Source of the DNA: an uncultured Mycoplasmatota bacterium
Lineage (GTDB): Bacteria > Bacillota_I > Bacilli_A > RF39 > UBA660
Assembly: GCA_947087145.1 (NCBI GenBank)
Contig: CAMUBM010000047.1
Location: 1-6,440 of the forward strand
DNA: 6,440 nucleotides
Direction of reading: 5' to 3'
Positions 1 through 6,101 of this stretch are shown here, one piece after another (positions within the stretch are counted from its first letter, which is position 1; the number at the start of each line of letters is the position of its first letter). Position numbers and translations under genes: made by a program. A model generated the notes under the pieces. It worked only from the letters and a program-made list of their open reading frames with translations. It was not told where the DNA came from and did not search any database.

Positions 1-29
1 AAAAAAAGACCCTTTCTAGAGTCCTTTTT
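1..29 (-). terminator. Intrinsic terminator, possibly bidirectional
   Basis: Read on the minus strand, the arm AAAAAGGACTC pairs with GGGTCTTTTTTT around a TAGAAA loop. This gives an 11-bp stem with two G-U wobbles, whose 3' arm is the T tract itself. It begins just after the TAG stop of the 31-1038 gene and so closes the minus-strand cluster. The plus strand also has a stem followed by Ts, so the hairpin could serve a convergent gene lying left of the window. Free energy was not computed. Confidence 0.75.
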
Positions 30-30
30 A

Positions 31-1038
31 CTACTTTTGATACAATTGTTTTGCTTTTTCTTTATTTTCTTTTGTATAACCACTTAATACATCTGGCATC
101 TTATTAAGTAGTGATTCATACATCTCATCAAACATATTTAAGTTCTTCTTACTAGCACTTACAGTTGCTAACTTCTTCGTCTTAGAGTCTTTTAGAACAA
201 TCATCATACTCTTTTGACTTAAAGAACCATTATAACGATATTCATGTGGATAAATCCAAACAATATCTTTATAATCATAAAGTTCTAAACCTGCTGCATA
301 ACTAATCAAATAATTCTTAGTAATATACAAATTAGCTTTCTTATAATGGAAACAATCAGATGAATCCAATTCATTTAAGATTTTTTCCCAATTTTCTTCC
401 ACTTTTTTCATATTTTTCTTGGTTCTCATTTTAACACAGACAAAGGCAATAATTAAAATTCCACCAATCACTAAGAAGATAACACTCACTGATAGAGTAG
501 CCATAATATCATTATTTGGAGTTTCAAAAGTATCCATATAAACTGTTCCTAAATAATCTTTGAAATTAGTTAAGTTTAATACTTTTTCTCCCTTCATCTC
601 ATTATAACTATCTATAGCAATTTTCTTTAAATCAGAAGGTATAGATTTTACCATTCCATAAATTCGCACGGCTTCTGGTGCTACCGCATTTTCATCTTCT
701 GAATAAGAATAATCATAAATAGGATTTAAATTATCCCTATTTTTCTCATTGATATCCACAATATAAATGTACTTATCGTCCCAAACAAAATAGGTTTTGT
801 GATCTACTCCCGTATAATCATTTGTTGCAAAATAATCACTCATAATACGTACATCTACATAAGCAAAATCTCCTGTTTTTGCATCCGCAAGCGCAACTGC
901 ATCTTTCGTATAATCTTTTTTAGAAAAGTAATAAACGGCATCTGTAACAAGTGCAGACAAGATAATAAAAAGTCCAGCAATTAATAAACCGATTCCTTTT
1001 CTTTTAATAATTTTTTCAAACTCTTCTCTCTTTCCCAT
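31..1038 (-). CDS. Two-helix membrane protein of unknown function, possible PH-like cytoplasmic domain
   Basis: The protein has 335 residues and I cannot assign it to a named function. A basic N-terminus (residues 1-14) precedes a membrane helix at about 15-38. An acidic, Tyr-rich, probably extracytoplasmic domain spans about 39-177, a second helix about 178-203, and a Lys-rich cytoplasmic tail 204-335. In the tail, residues 236-300 alternate short beta-like stretches (LYITKNYLIS, YKDIVWIYP, KSMMIVLKD) as bacterial PH-like membrane-associated domains do, and the end is helical. The PH-like reading is inference. The start is the ATG at 1038, five bases after AGGAG (1044-1048). An in-frame TTG at 1071 would add 11 residues, but it lies upstream of the -10 box and so outside the likely transcript. 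The gene has its own strong promoter and a terminator right after the stop, so it can be expressed as a single gene. A membrane sensor or transport-accessory role is possible but not shown. Confidence 0.85.
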   Translation of the reverse strand: MGKREEFEKIIKRKGIGLLIAGLFIILSALVTDAVYYFSKKDYTKDAVALADAKTGDFAYVDVRIMSDYFATNDYTGVDHKTYFVWDDKYIYIVDINEKNRDNLNPIYDYSYSEDENAVAPEAVRIYGMVKSIPSDLKKIAIDSYNEMKGEKVLNLTNFKDYLGTVYMDTFETPNNDIMATLSVSVIFLVIGGILIIAFVCVKMRTKKNMKKVEENWEKILNELDSSDCFHYKKANLYITKNYLISYAAGLELYDYKDIVWIYPHEYRYNGSLSQKSMMIVLKDSKTKKLATVSASKKNLNMFDEMYESLLNKMPDVLSGYTKENKEKAKQLYQK

Positions 1039-1061
1039 ATAAACTCCTCTTTCTATAAAAA

Positions 1062-1090
1062 AGTATAGCAAATTCTACATTTTATGACAA
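1062..1090 (-). promoter_or_regulatory. Sigma-A promoter with extended -10 for the 31-1038 gene
   Basis: On the minus strand, TTGTCA (1085-1090) is followed by a 17-base spacer and TATACT (1062-1067). The spacer ends in TGC, which gives an extended -10 (TGnTATACT). The predicted transcript starts near 1055, only about 17 bases before the ATG at 1038. Each box differs from consensus at one position, making this one of the two best promoters in the window. Confidence 0.8.
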
Positions 1091-1108
1091 TATTTTTATT
1101 TTATTTTT

Positions 1109-2068
1109 TTAAATTCCATATTTAGAGTTAGGTACATAAGTTAAACTACGCGTAATATCTTTTTCTGCCAAACCCTTAATATCTACTTTTTCTCCATATA
1201 AAGTTCCAAAGATATGATTGTAATCATCACTCGTTAATTCGCTAATCCCATTATTTCTTTTATAAATACAAATACTGACTAATATTTTAGCGAGAATAGC
1301 ATCCGAAGTAACAAAATTGTATTTTAGTAAACTATGTATTCCTTTATAATCTTGCGTAAATAAACGACTTTGAAATATTTGCGAAGTATTCGAAAATGTA
1401 CAACTTTCCCTTGTATCTACATAATTATTCGCATATCTTAAATAGTTTTGATAATTAATTTTTCCTTTTTTATCCGTAAGTTCTCCAGTGAAACATTCCA
1501 TCGAAAGCACATCTTCTGCCTTTCTTCCATAACGTTCCACTTCTATCGTAACAAAATCTTTTTTACATCTATCCTCTATGGAACTTTGCAAAAAATCTTC
1601 ATTAATAAATTGATTCTCATAATGTTTAAAGGGTGCAAGAGTCTTCTCGTTTCCTACTAAAAAATAAAGATGAGGAATCAATCGTTCAAATTCCCAACCA
1701 TGATCCTTGGTAGAGTATTTTCCTACCAAACCAAGCGTTAAAATTTCATATTCTTTTTGTCTTTCAAAACTATAAATTTGTTTGATCATTTCGGCAAGTT
1801 CCGTCGTTTGAAACTCTCCAAAAGAATATAGAGGAAAACATCTTACAGAAGATGAATTTACTACTTCTCTACTCGGAAATCGTTCATACAATACAAACTC
1901 TTTATTTGTCTTACTATCAAAAAATTCTTGATAACAATGTGAAATTTCACTTTCTTTATCTCTTATAGTATTATTTATCTCGTTTATCTTCGCTTCTAAA
2001 GCCATTCTTTGACTTACCAATTCTTCCTTTTCTTCTTTCAATCTACTATGTTTCTTATCAATATACAT
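1109..2068 (-). CDS. Unrecognised soluble protein with N-terminal coiled coil
   Basis: The protein has 319 residues and I recognise no family. Residues 5-45 are highly charged, with hydrophobic positions at heptad-like spacing (L10, L17, L24, I28, I31, I35), which suggests a coiled coil and oligomerisation. The rest (about 55-319) looks like a mixed globular domain without signal peptide or membrane helix, so a cytoplasmic location is inferred. Visible landmarks are an aromatic-rich segment at 125-137 (WEFERLIPHLYFL), four cysteines in the body (C77, C168, C192, C223) with no zinc-finger spacing, and a hydrophobic helix at 257-269. The start is the ATG at 2068, six bases after TAGGAG (2075-2080). 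The gene lies 56 bp downstream of the LCP gene on the same strand, with a weak terminator and a poor promoter candidate between, so co-transcription by readthrough is plausible. There is no sign of a frameshift. Nothing ties it firmly to the wall genes except position. Confidence 0.85.
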   Translation of the reverse strand: MYIDKKHSRLKEEKEELVSQRMALEAKINEINNTIRDKESEISHCYQEFFDSKTNKEFVLYERFPSREVVNSSSVRCFPLYSFGEFQTTELAEMIKQIYSFERQKEYEILTLGLVGKYSTKDHGWEFERLIPHLYFLVGNEKTLAPFKHYENQFINEDFLQSSIEDRCKKDFVTIEVERYGRKAEDVLSMECFTGELTDKKGKINYQNYLRYANNYVDTRESCTFSNTSQIFQSRLFTQDYKGIHSLLKYNFVTSDAILAKILVSICIYKRNNGISELTSDDYNHIFGTLYGEKVDIKGLAEKDITRSLTYVPNSKYGI

Positions 2069-2085
2069 AAAAAACTCCTAACAAT

Positions 2086-2094
2086 ACTTTACCA
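2086..2094 (-). promoter_or_regulatory. Weak candidate extended -10 for the coiled-coil gene
   Basis: On the minus strand TGG-TAAAGT forms a possible extended -10, with no convincing -35 upstream. Transcription would start near 2079, inside the ribosome binding site region, leaving a leader of about 11 bases. This is recorded only because a terminator-like hairpin lies upstream. Readthrough from the LCP gene is an equally good explanation of expression. Confidence 0.2.
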
Positions 2095-2114
2095 CACATC
2101 TTTCTTAAAAATGG

Positions 2115-2139
2115 AAAAAATCCCTTACTCTGAAGGAAC
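2115..2139 (-). terminator. Weak intrinsic terminator overlapping the LCP stop codon
   Basis: On the minus strand GTTCCTT pairs with AAGGGAT (7 bp including two G-U wobbles) around the loop CAGAGT, followed by a run of Ts (2115-2120 on the complement). The left arm lies within the last LCP codons, and the TAA stop spans the end of the loop and the start of the right arm. The stem is short, so partial readthrough into the next gene is likely. Confidence 0.45.
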
Positions 2140-3606
2140 TTCTTGAAATAAATTTTGAATTAAATTCTTGGCTTCAATAACAGAGTCTTCTTTCGGTAGC
2201 ATTACATAAGACTTCAAACGTTTATAAGAATACGTATACTCTTTGCCATCCTCTCCTGTTAAAACATACGAATTTATTTCCCAATCTGGATTATCTTTCA
2301 CTTGTTTTTTCACGAGTTTACTGATATTCTGCGTTCCAAAATTCGTAACAAACTTCCCTTCCAAAACATTCAAAATATCAGCATATTTCGTAATGATACT
2401 TTTTGATAAAACTTTATGTAAAATACCTTCCATCACCATTTGTTGATGTTTTACGCGTGTACGATCTCCTAAAGGCAAACTTTTTCTCTCCCGAACAAAC
2501 GCAAGTGCTTTCTTTCCATCCAAATGGTTTGTACCTTTTTTAAAAGAATAATTGGTAATTTTTCCATCTTCGTCATAATAGGCCCGAAATGGCTTGTCTA
2601 ACTCGACATCAATACCACCGAGTTCGTCCACTAAAGAAACAAGAGAAGTAAAATTCACCTTTGCATAGTAATTGATATCAATACCAAGTAAATCTTCTAC
2701 TGTTTTCACTGATGTATCAATTCCATGCATTCCAGCATGAGTAAGTTTATCTTTATAAGAAGAATTCATGCCATGTAAAGCCACATAATAATCTCTTGGA
2801 ATACTTGTAAACAAAACTTTGTGTGTCACAGGGTTCACCGAAACCACCATGTTAACATCACTTCTAGAAACACTTGTTATCTTTCCATAACTATCAATAC
2901 CTGATATAAAAATATTAAAAGGGGCATTGGTAATATCTACACTCTTAACCAAATCGTCTTTAATTTCAATATCAATAGAAAAGGTATACAAAACTTCTAC
3001 TTTTCCTTTAAACTCACTAAACTCTTCTTCTAAAATACTCTTTTCTGCATCCTCCACCAAAAGTGCCGCCACACGTTTTTCTAACAACAACTGATACAAA
3101 GAACTTAGATCTTCTTCTTCTTTATAATTTACTTCTATTTTCTTACTTAAATGTTTCTTGGCCTCTACAAGACCAACATCATCTCCAAGAGTTGCAACAC
3201 CAAGTATTTCCTCTTTCAAATCTTTTAATTTATGATAAGAACTATCCTGCAAAACTAAAACACTATAATTCTCTGTATTATAATTTCCGTTGTTATTAAT
3301 TTTATGTAAAAAGTCCATCGTTTGTAACACGTAAACATCGACAATTACTTGAACAATCATAAAGAGAATAGAAAAAATCGTTCCAAAAAAACGTTTCTTC
3401 CAACCTCTTCCCAAAATACAATAGACCATAAAAAAATCTACAAGTAAAAATAATAAGACAATTCCAATAAAATAAACAAGAGGCACCATATCTAAAAAAT
3501 AAATAACCCCAATAGAAAAAATACTCACTACAAACAATAAGAAAACTAAACCTCGAAAAAAAGGCTTATGTCTCTTATGTTTTATTGTTTTCTTTTCAGT
3601 TTGCAT
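2125..3606 (-). CDS. LytR-CpsA-Psr (LCP) family glycopolymer transferase, CpsA-type
   Basis: The protein has 493 residues. LCP enzymes transfer undecaprenyl-phosphate-linked glycopolymers (teichoic acid, capsule) to peptidoglycan on the outer face of the membrane. A short basic N-terminus is followed by three membrane helices at about 17-38, 42-64 and 73-96. An extracytoplasmic accessory region (about 112-215) precedes the LCP domain (about 230-400) and a C-terminal extension to 493. This three-helix plus accessory plus LCP order matches streptococcal CpsA rather than single-helix LytR/TagU. Conserved LCP signatures are visible: FNIFISGIDSYG, SRSDVNMVV (R248, D250), IPRDYYV (R271, D272), VDELGGIDVELD, and FVRERKSLPLGDRTRVKHQQ, giving the pyrophosphate/lipid-binding arginines R372, R374, R384 and Q388. 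The start is the ATG at 3606, six bases after AAGGTG. The in-frame GTG at 3615 is part of that ribosome binding site. A strong promoter lies directly upstream. No polymer biosynthesis genes are in view, so the substrate is unknown. Confidence 0.95.
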   Translation of the reverse strand: MQTEKKTIKHKRHKPFFRGLVFLLFVVSIFSIGVIYFLDMVPLVYFIGIVLLFLLVDFFMVYCILGRGWKKRFFGTIFSILFMIVQVIVDVYVLQTMDFLHKINNNGNYNTENYSVLVLQDSSYHKLKDLKEEILGVATLGDDVGLVEAKKHLSKKIEVNYKEEEDLSSLYQLLLEKRVAALLVEDAEKSILEEEFSEFKGKVEVLYTFSIDIEIKDDLVKSVDITNAPFNIFISGIDSYGKITSVSRSDVNMVVSVNPVTHKVLFTSIPRDYYVALHGMNSSYKDKLTHAGMHGIDTSVKTVEDLLGIDINYYAKVNFTSLVSLVDELGGIDVELDKPFRAYYDEDGKITNYSFKKGTNHLDGKKALAFVRERKSLPLGDRTRVKHQQMVMEGILHKVLSKSIITKYADILNVLEGKFVTNFGTQNISKLVKKQVKDNPDWEINSYVLTGEDGKEYTYSYKRLKSYVMLPKEDSVIEAKNLIQNLFQEVPSE

Positions 3607-3612
3607 AACATT

Positions 3613-3618
3613 CACCTT
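3613..3618 (-). promoter_or_regulatory. Ribosome binding site that decides the LCP start
   Basis: AAGGTG read on the minus strand sits six bases before the ATG at 3606. Its last three bases are the in-frame GTG that would give a protein three residues longer. That GTG has no ribosome binding site of its own, so the ATG is preferred. Confidence 0.75.
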
Positions 3619-3636
3619 ACTTTATTCACTACTCCA

Positions 3637-3665
3637 ATTATAAGCATATACTATTTACTTGACAA
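3637..3665 (-). promoter_or_regulatory. Strong sigma-A promoter of the LCP gene
   Basis: On the minus strand TTGTCA (3660-3665), a 17-base spacer and a perfect TATAAT (3637-3642) give a near-consensus promoter. The predicted start is near 3630 and the leader about 24 bases. It lies in the 90 bp between dacA and the LCP ATG, where no terminator is visible, so the LCP gene can be driven both by readthrough from dacA and by this promoter. Repeats surround the -35 box and may be an operator. Confidence 0.85.
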
Positions 3666-3675
3666 CAGATAGTAT
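3648..3675. repeat. 7-bp inverted repeat centred on the LCP -35 box
   Basis: ATACTAT (3648-3654) and its exact complement ATAGTAT (3669-3675) are 21 bp apart centre to centre, about two helical turns. The midpoint falls inside the -35 hexamer (3660-3665). This geometry suits a dimeric regulator competing with RNA polymerase. The arms are short and AT-rich, so chance occurrence is possible. Confidence 0.4.
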
Positions 3676-3696
3676 TTAAGTTGACATTTTTAGACA

Positions 3697-4845
3697 TCAC
3701 GAAAGAAAACTACCACTTGTAAACAAACCAAGCACTCGTCCAAAAAGAGTAAGAAAACTAGCAGACTCTACTTCTTCATTCACAACCACATTTACTTCTT
3801 TAATAATATTCCCTTCTCCATCCATAACTTCCAAATATCCAACCTTTTCCCCTTGCTTTACAGGGGCTTTTATATCTTCTACTACCAAATTGTAATCAAA
3901 AGTTTCATTACTATCCGTCACTCGCGATAAAATCGTAACATCACTCTCCAAATACACTTTGACATTTTTTTTACTTCCCTTTTCTACATTAATTTCACCA
4001 AGTTCCTTTTCCCGCTCCAAAAGAACATCTAATTTATATGTATTAAAACCATAATTTAACATAGAAACTGTATCCTTACTACGTAAATCACTCGTCTGTG
4101 CTTTCATAACAACAGATAATAAACGCATATCTCCTCGCTTCGCCGTCGTCGTAATACAATAGCCTGCCTCATTCGTAAATCCAGTTTTTAAACCATCAAC
4201 ACCCTCATAAAACCGAACCAAACGATTGGTATTCACAAGCCAAATACTAGACCCATCTGGTTTCTTCAAATAATCTTCATAAATACTCGTAAACTCCAAT
4301 ATTTTTTCATGTTTCAAAAGTTCTAGAGCCATAATTGACATATCCCTCGCTGTTGTATAATGGTTCTCACTTTCTAACCCATGAGGATTATCAAAATGTG
4401 TACCAGTTAAACCTAATGCTTTTGCTTTATTGTTCATGGCCTCCACAAAAGAGCCAACACTTCCATGCACTTTCTCCGCCATAGCAACCACCGCATCATT
4501 TCCAGAAGCAATCGCAATTCCCTTCATAAGTTCTTTGACTTTATACTTCTCCCCTGTTTGTAAGAAAATTTGACTTCCTCCCATACTAGATGCATTATCA
4601 CTAATCACAACATCATCTTCCAGCGTTAACTTCCCATTATCAATTGCTTCCATAATTAAAAGCATACTCATAACCTTAGTCATTGATGCTGGAGCCATTT
4701 TTTGATTAGCATTTTTTTCATAAATCACTTTTCCTGTAGAAACTTCTAATAAAATAGCACTCTCTGAATTGGGTGTTAAATCCTCTGCATAAACACTAGG
4801 AATACAACAAAAGCAGAAAACTAAGAACAAAATAAACTTCTTCAA
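3697..4845 (-). CDS. dacA: D-alanyl-D-alanine carboxypeptidase, PBP5/DacA type (peptidase family S11)
   Basis: The protein has 382 residues. It is a penicillin-binding serine D,D-carboxypeptidase that removes the terminal D-Ala from peptidoglycan pentapeptides outside the membrane, which limits cross-linking. Residues 1-20 form a signal peptide with a likely cut after VYA. The catalytic domain (about 24-265) carries all three active-site motifs: SMTK (nucleophile S54, K57), SGN (S114-N116) and KTG (K220-G222). HFDNPHGL (150-157) is also typical. A beta-rich PBP5 C-terminal domain covers about 270-355, and a hydrophobic, probably amphipathic tail (362-380) should tether it to the membrane. Length and order fit the family. 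The start is TTG at 4845, seven bases after AGGTG. The nearby ATG at 4852 is followed at once by TGA and cannot be the start. The signal peptide has three cysteines but no lipobox. The gene is first in the minus-strand cluster and divergent from vanY. Assignment to DacA rather than a DacF-like paralogue is not certain. Confidence 0.96.
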   Translation of the reverse strand: MKKFILFLVFCFCCIPSVYAEDLTPNSESAILLEVSTGKVIYEKNANQKMAPASMTKVMSMLLIMEAIDNGKLTLEDDVVISDNASSMGGSQIFLQTGEKYKVKELMKGIAIASGNDAVVAMAEKVHGSVGSFVEAMNNKAKALGLTGTHFDNPHGLESENHYTTARDMSIMALELLKHEKILEFTSIYEDYLKKPDGSSIWLVNTNRLVRFYEGVDGLKTGFTNEAGYCITTTAKRGDMRLLSVVMKAQTSDLRSKDTVSMLNYGFNTYKLDVLLEREKELGEINVEKGSKKNVKVYLESDVTILSRVTDSNETFDYNLVVEDIKAPVKQGEKVGYLEVMDGEGNIIKEVNVVVNEEVESASFLTLFGRVLGLFTSGSFLS

Positions 4846-4852
4846 ATCACAT

Positions 4853-4857
4853 CACCT
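4853..4857 (-). promoter_or_regulatory. Ribosome binding site that fixes the dacA TTG start
   Basis: AGGTG on the minus strand lies seven bases before TTG at 4845. No in-frame ATG or GTG lies between it and the signal peptide, and the TTG begins the typical MKKF-type signal sequence. Confidence 0.75.
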
Positions 4858-4864
4858 ACTTAAA

Positions 4865-4893
4865 ACTATGACCCCTAAAGCAAAATATGACAT
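4865..4893 (-). promoter_or_regulatory. Weak candidate promoter for dacA
   Basis: On the minus strand ATGTCA (4888-4893), a 17-base spacer and CATAGT (4865-4870) each match consensus at four of six positions. The leader would be only about 13 bases. A second TGTCA copy lies upstream at 4901-4905, in phase by 12 bp. dacA may depend on an activator or use another start that I cannot see. Confidence 0.3.
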
Positions 4894-4920
4894 TTTCTTT
4901 GACAACTCCTTAGTATTTTA

Positions 4921-4950
4921 TTTTCAAAAAGAAACACCATAAGATATAAT
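4921..4950 (+). promoter_or_regulatory. Sigma-A promoter of vanY
   Basis: A perfect TATAAT (4945-4950) is preceded at 18 bases by TTTTCA (4921-4926, four of six matches). Transcription would start near 4957, giving a leader of about 16 bases that contains AAAGGA (4959-4964), eight bases before the ATG. The -10 is clear and the -35 is weak. Confidence 0.6.
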
Positions 4951-4972
4951 AAAAAAAGAAAGGACTGATTTT

Positions 4973-6010
4973 ATGAAAAAAACAAAAAGGATAATTTTTA
5001 TATTTTTACCTCTTCTTTTAATAGGAGCCATCACAACATATTTTTATTTTTCCTCACATAAACTAGAAAATAAAGAGGTGAAAAATACCATGAAAGAAGA
5101 AAATCCATCAAAAACATTAGAGGTAGCCAGAGAAACTACCGATTACCAAGAAAAATACAAAAACGATTACCAAGAAATCCATTACCAAGAAGAAAAAGAT
5201 TTCATTAAGAAAATCAATACCCTTTTAGATTTGAACTATAAAGCAGATGAAATTAACAAAATTTATGCCTATATAAAAGAAGAAAATATCTTAAAATTAC
5301 TAAATCTCGAAAAAGTAAATTTAGACCCTTACTACCAAATCAAAAACTTTGAAGTAGACAAAATACCTGAATATGAAAATTACCAAGAAAAATACAAGAC
5401 GACACTAGAAGAGGCTGTCTTAAAAGTAAACATTGGCCTAGACCATGACTTTTACACCCAGATACAAGACATAGAAAACAAAGACGAATACACTGTTCTA
5501 GTCAATAAATACCACTCTCTTGGTGACTATGCCCCCACTGATTTAAAAAGTCTAAGTTACGATGCCAAATACCAACTGCGAAAGAAAGCTGCGGATGCTT
5601 TTGAAGAATTAGTAAGTGCTGCCAAATTAGATCAGGTTTTTATAAGACCTTATAGTGCCTATCGTTCATATACCTACCAAACAGGACTATACGATCGTTA
5701 TGTAAAAAGAGATGGTAAATCAGAAGCCGATACCTACTCTGCAAGACCAGGACATTCGGAACACCAAACAGGACTTGCAGTAGATGTATGGACAGAAGGA
5801 AAACAAGAAATTACTGTAAAAGACGCCGAATGGTTAAAACAAAATTCTTATAAATATGGATTTATTATTCGTTACACCAGAGAAAACCAAAATATCACTG
5901 GATATATCGCAGAACCTTGGCATCTACGCTATTTAGGAATAGAAATCGCAACAGATGTAGTGGAAAAAAATTTAACTTATGACGAATATTACGATTTATA
6001 CATTAAGTAA
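4973..6010 (+). CDS. vanY: Membrane-anchored VanY-type zinc D-Ala-D-Ala carboxypeptidase (peptidase family M15B)
   Basis: The protein has 345 residues. VanY-family metallopeptidases remove the terminal D-Ala (or D-Lac) from peptidoglycan stem peptides outside the membrane. An uncleaved signal-anchor helix (about 7-27) is followed by a long charged stalk (about 28-180) rich in Lys, Glu and Tyr-Gln pairs, then the catalytic domain (about 195-330). Zinc and catalytic residues are all present: SEHQTGLAVD (S262, H264, D271) matches SxHxxGxAxD, and EPWH supplies the general base E314 and third zinc ligand H317. AYRS (R231) and RPGH (258-261) are further family marks. The start is the ATG at 4973 after AAAGGA. 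The gene is divergent from dacA over 127 bp and followed by its own terminator. There are no vanHAX or vanRS genes beside it, and it is longer than acquired VanY mainly through its stalk, so a housekeeping wall-trimming role is inferred rather than glycopeptide resistance. Confidence 0.93.
   Translation: MKKTKRIIFIFLPLLLIGAITTYFYFSSHKLENKEVKNTMKEENPSKTLEVARETTDYQEKYKNDYQEIHYQEEKDFIKKINTLLDLNYKADEINKIYAYIKEENILKLLNLEKVNLDPYYQIKNFEVDKIPEYENYQEKYKTTLEEAVLKVNIGLDHDFYTQIQDIENKDEYTVLVNKYHSLGDYAPTDLKSLSYDAKYQLRKKAADAFEELVSAAKLDQVFIRPYSAYRSYTYQTGLYDRYVKRDGKSEADTYSARPGHSEHQTGLAVDVWTEGKQEITVKDAEWLKQNSYKYGFIIRYTRENQNITGYIAEPWHLRYLGIEIATDVVEKNLTYDEYYDLYIK
5142..5397 (+). repeat. Repeated YQE-coding segments in the VanY stalk
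   Basis: The 19-mer attaccaagaaaaatacaa occurs identically at 5142-5160 and 5379-5397, in the same frame, each encoding YQEKYK. The shorter core attaccaagaa also occurs at 5166-5176 and 5181-5191. The repeats lie in the low-complexity stalk outside the catalytic domain, so they may reflect slippage or local duplication, or simply strongly biased Tyr and Gln codons. Confidence 0.6.
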
Positions 6011-6042
6011 GCAAATAGCAAATTATCACCGAAAAAGGACAC

Positions 6043-6065
6043 AATCACTTCCGAGTGATTTTTTT
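6043..6065 (+). terminator. Intrinsic terminator of vanY
   Basis: AATCACT pairs perfectly with AGTGATT (7 bp) around a TCCG loop, which fits the stable UNCG tetraloop class, and is followed by a T run to 6065. It starts 32 bases after the vanY stop and separates that gene from the cold-shock gene. Confidence 0.85.
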
Positions 6066-6077
6066 ATGATTACTTTA

Positions 6078-6086
6078 TGTTATTCT
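6078..6086 (+). promoter_or_regulatory. Candidate extended -10 promoter of the cold-shock gene
   Basis: TGT-TATTCT forms an extended -10 (TGn plus four of six matches). The expected -35 position falls in the T run of the preceding terminator and matches poorly. The start would be near 6093, giving a leader of about 21 bases. A second TATTCT overlaps at 6086-6091. The terminator upstream makes an independent promoter somewhere here likely. Confidence 0.4.
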
Positions 6087-6101
6087 ATTCTAGGCGAAAG
6101 C

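Noticed and set aside
799..984. Plus-strand reading frame of 61 codons
   Set aside because: It lies wholly antisense to the membrane protein gene, has no ribosome binding site that I can see and encodes a low-complexity Ile/Cys-rich product. It is a shadow frame.
1448..1660. Plus-strand reading frame of 70 codons
   Set aside because: Antisense to the coiled-coil gene, Phe/Ile-rich, with no credible initiation signal.
2243..2446. Plus-strand reading frame of 67 codons
   Set aside because: Antisense to the conserved C-terminal part of the LCP gene, with no start signal.
3063..3299. Plus-strand reading frame of 78 codons
   Set aside because: Antisense to the LCP accessory region. Its Leu-rich product mirrors the Glu/Lys-rich coding strand.
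3611..3615. GTG at 3615, or the out-of-frame ATG at 3611, as the LCP start
   Set aside because: The GTG is itself the end of the AAGGTG ribosome binding site, and the ATG at 3611 is in another frame. ATG at 3606 has ideal spacing.
3697..3699. TGA read as tryptophan (code 4)
   Set aside because: dacA ends at this TGA right after a normal membrane-tether tail, and the tryptophan codon checked in dacA is TGG.
4850..4852. ATG upstream of dacA as a start or leader peptide
   Set aside because: It is directly followed by TGA and sits immediately against the ribosome binding site, too close for use.
4899..4904. Plus-strand TTGACA as the vanY -35 box
   Set aside because: It lies 40 bases from the clear TATAAT at 4945, far outside the allowed spacer, and no -10 stands at 16-18 bases. 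It is more likely part of the minus-strand TGTCA elements.
4973..6010. vanY as part of a glycopeptide-resistance cassette
   Set aside because: No vanH, ligase, vanX or vanRS gene is adjacent, there is no mobile element, and the gene blends in base composition with its neighbours. Stand-alone VanY-type M15 peptidases are common in Bacillota.
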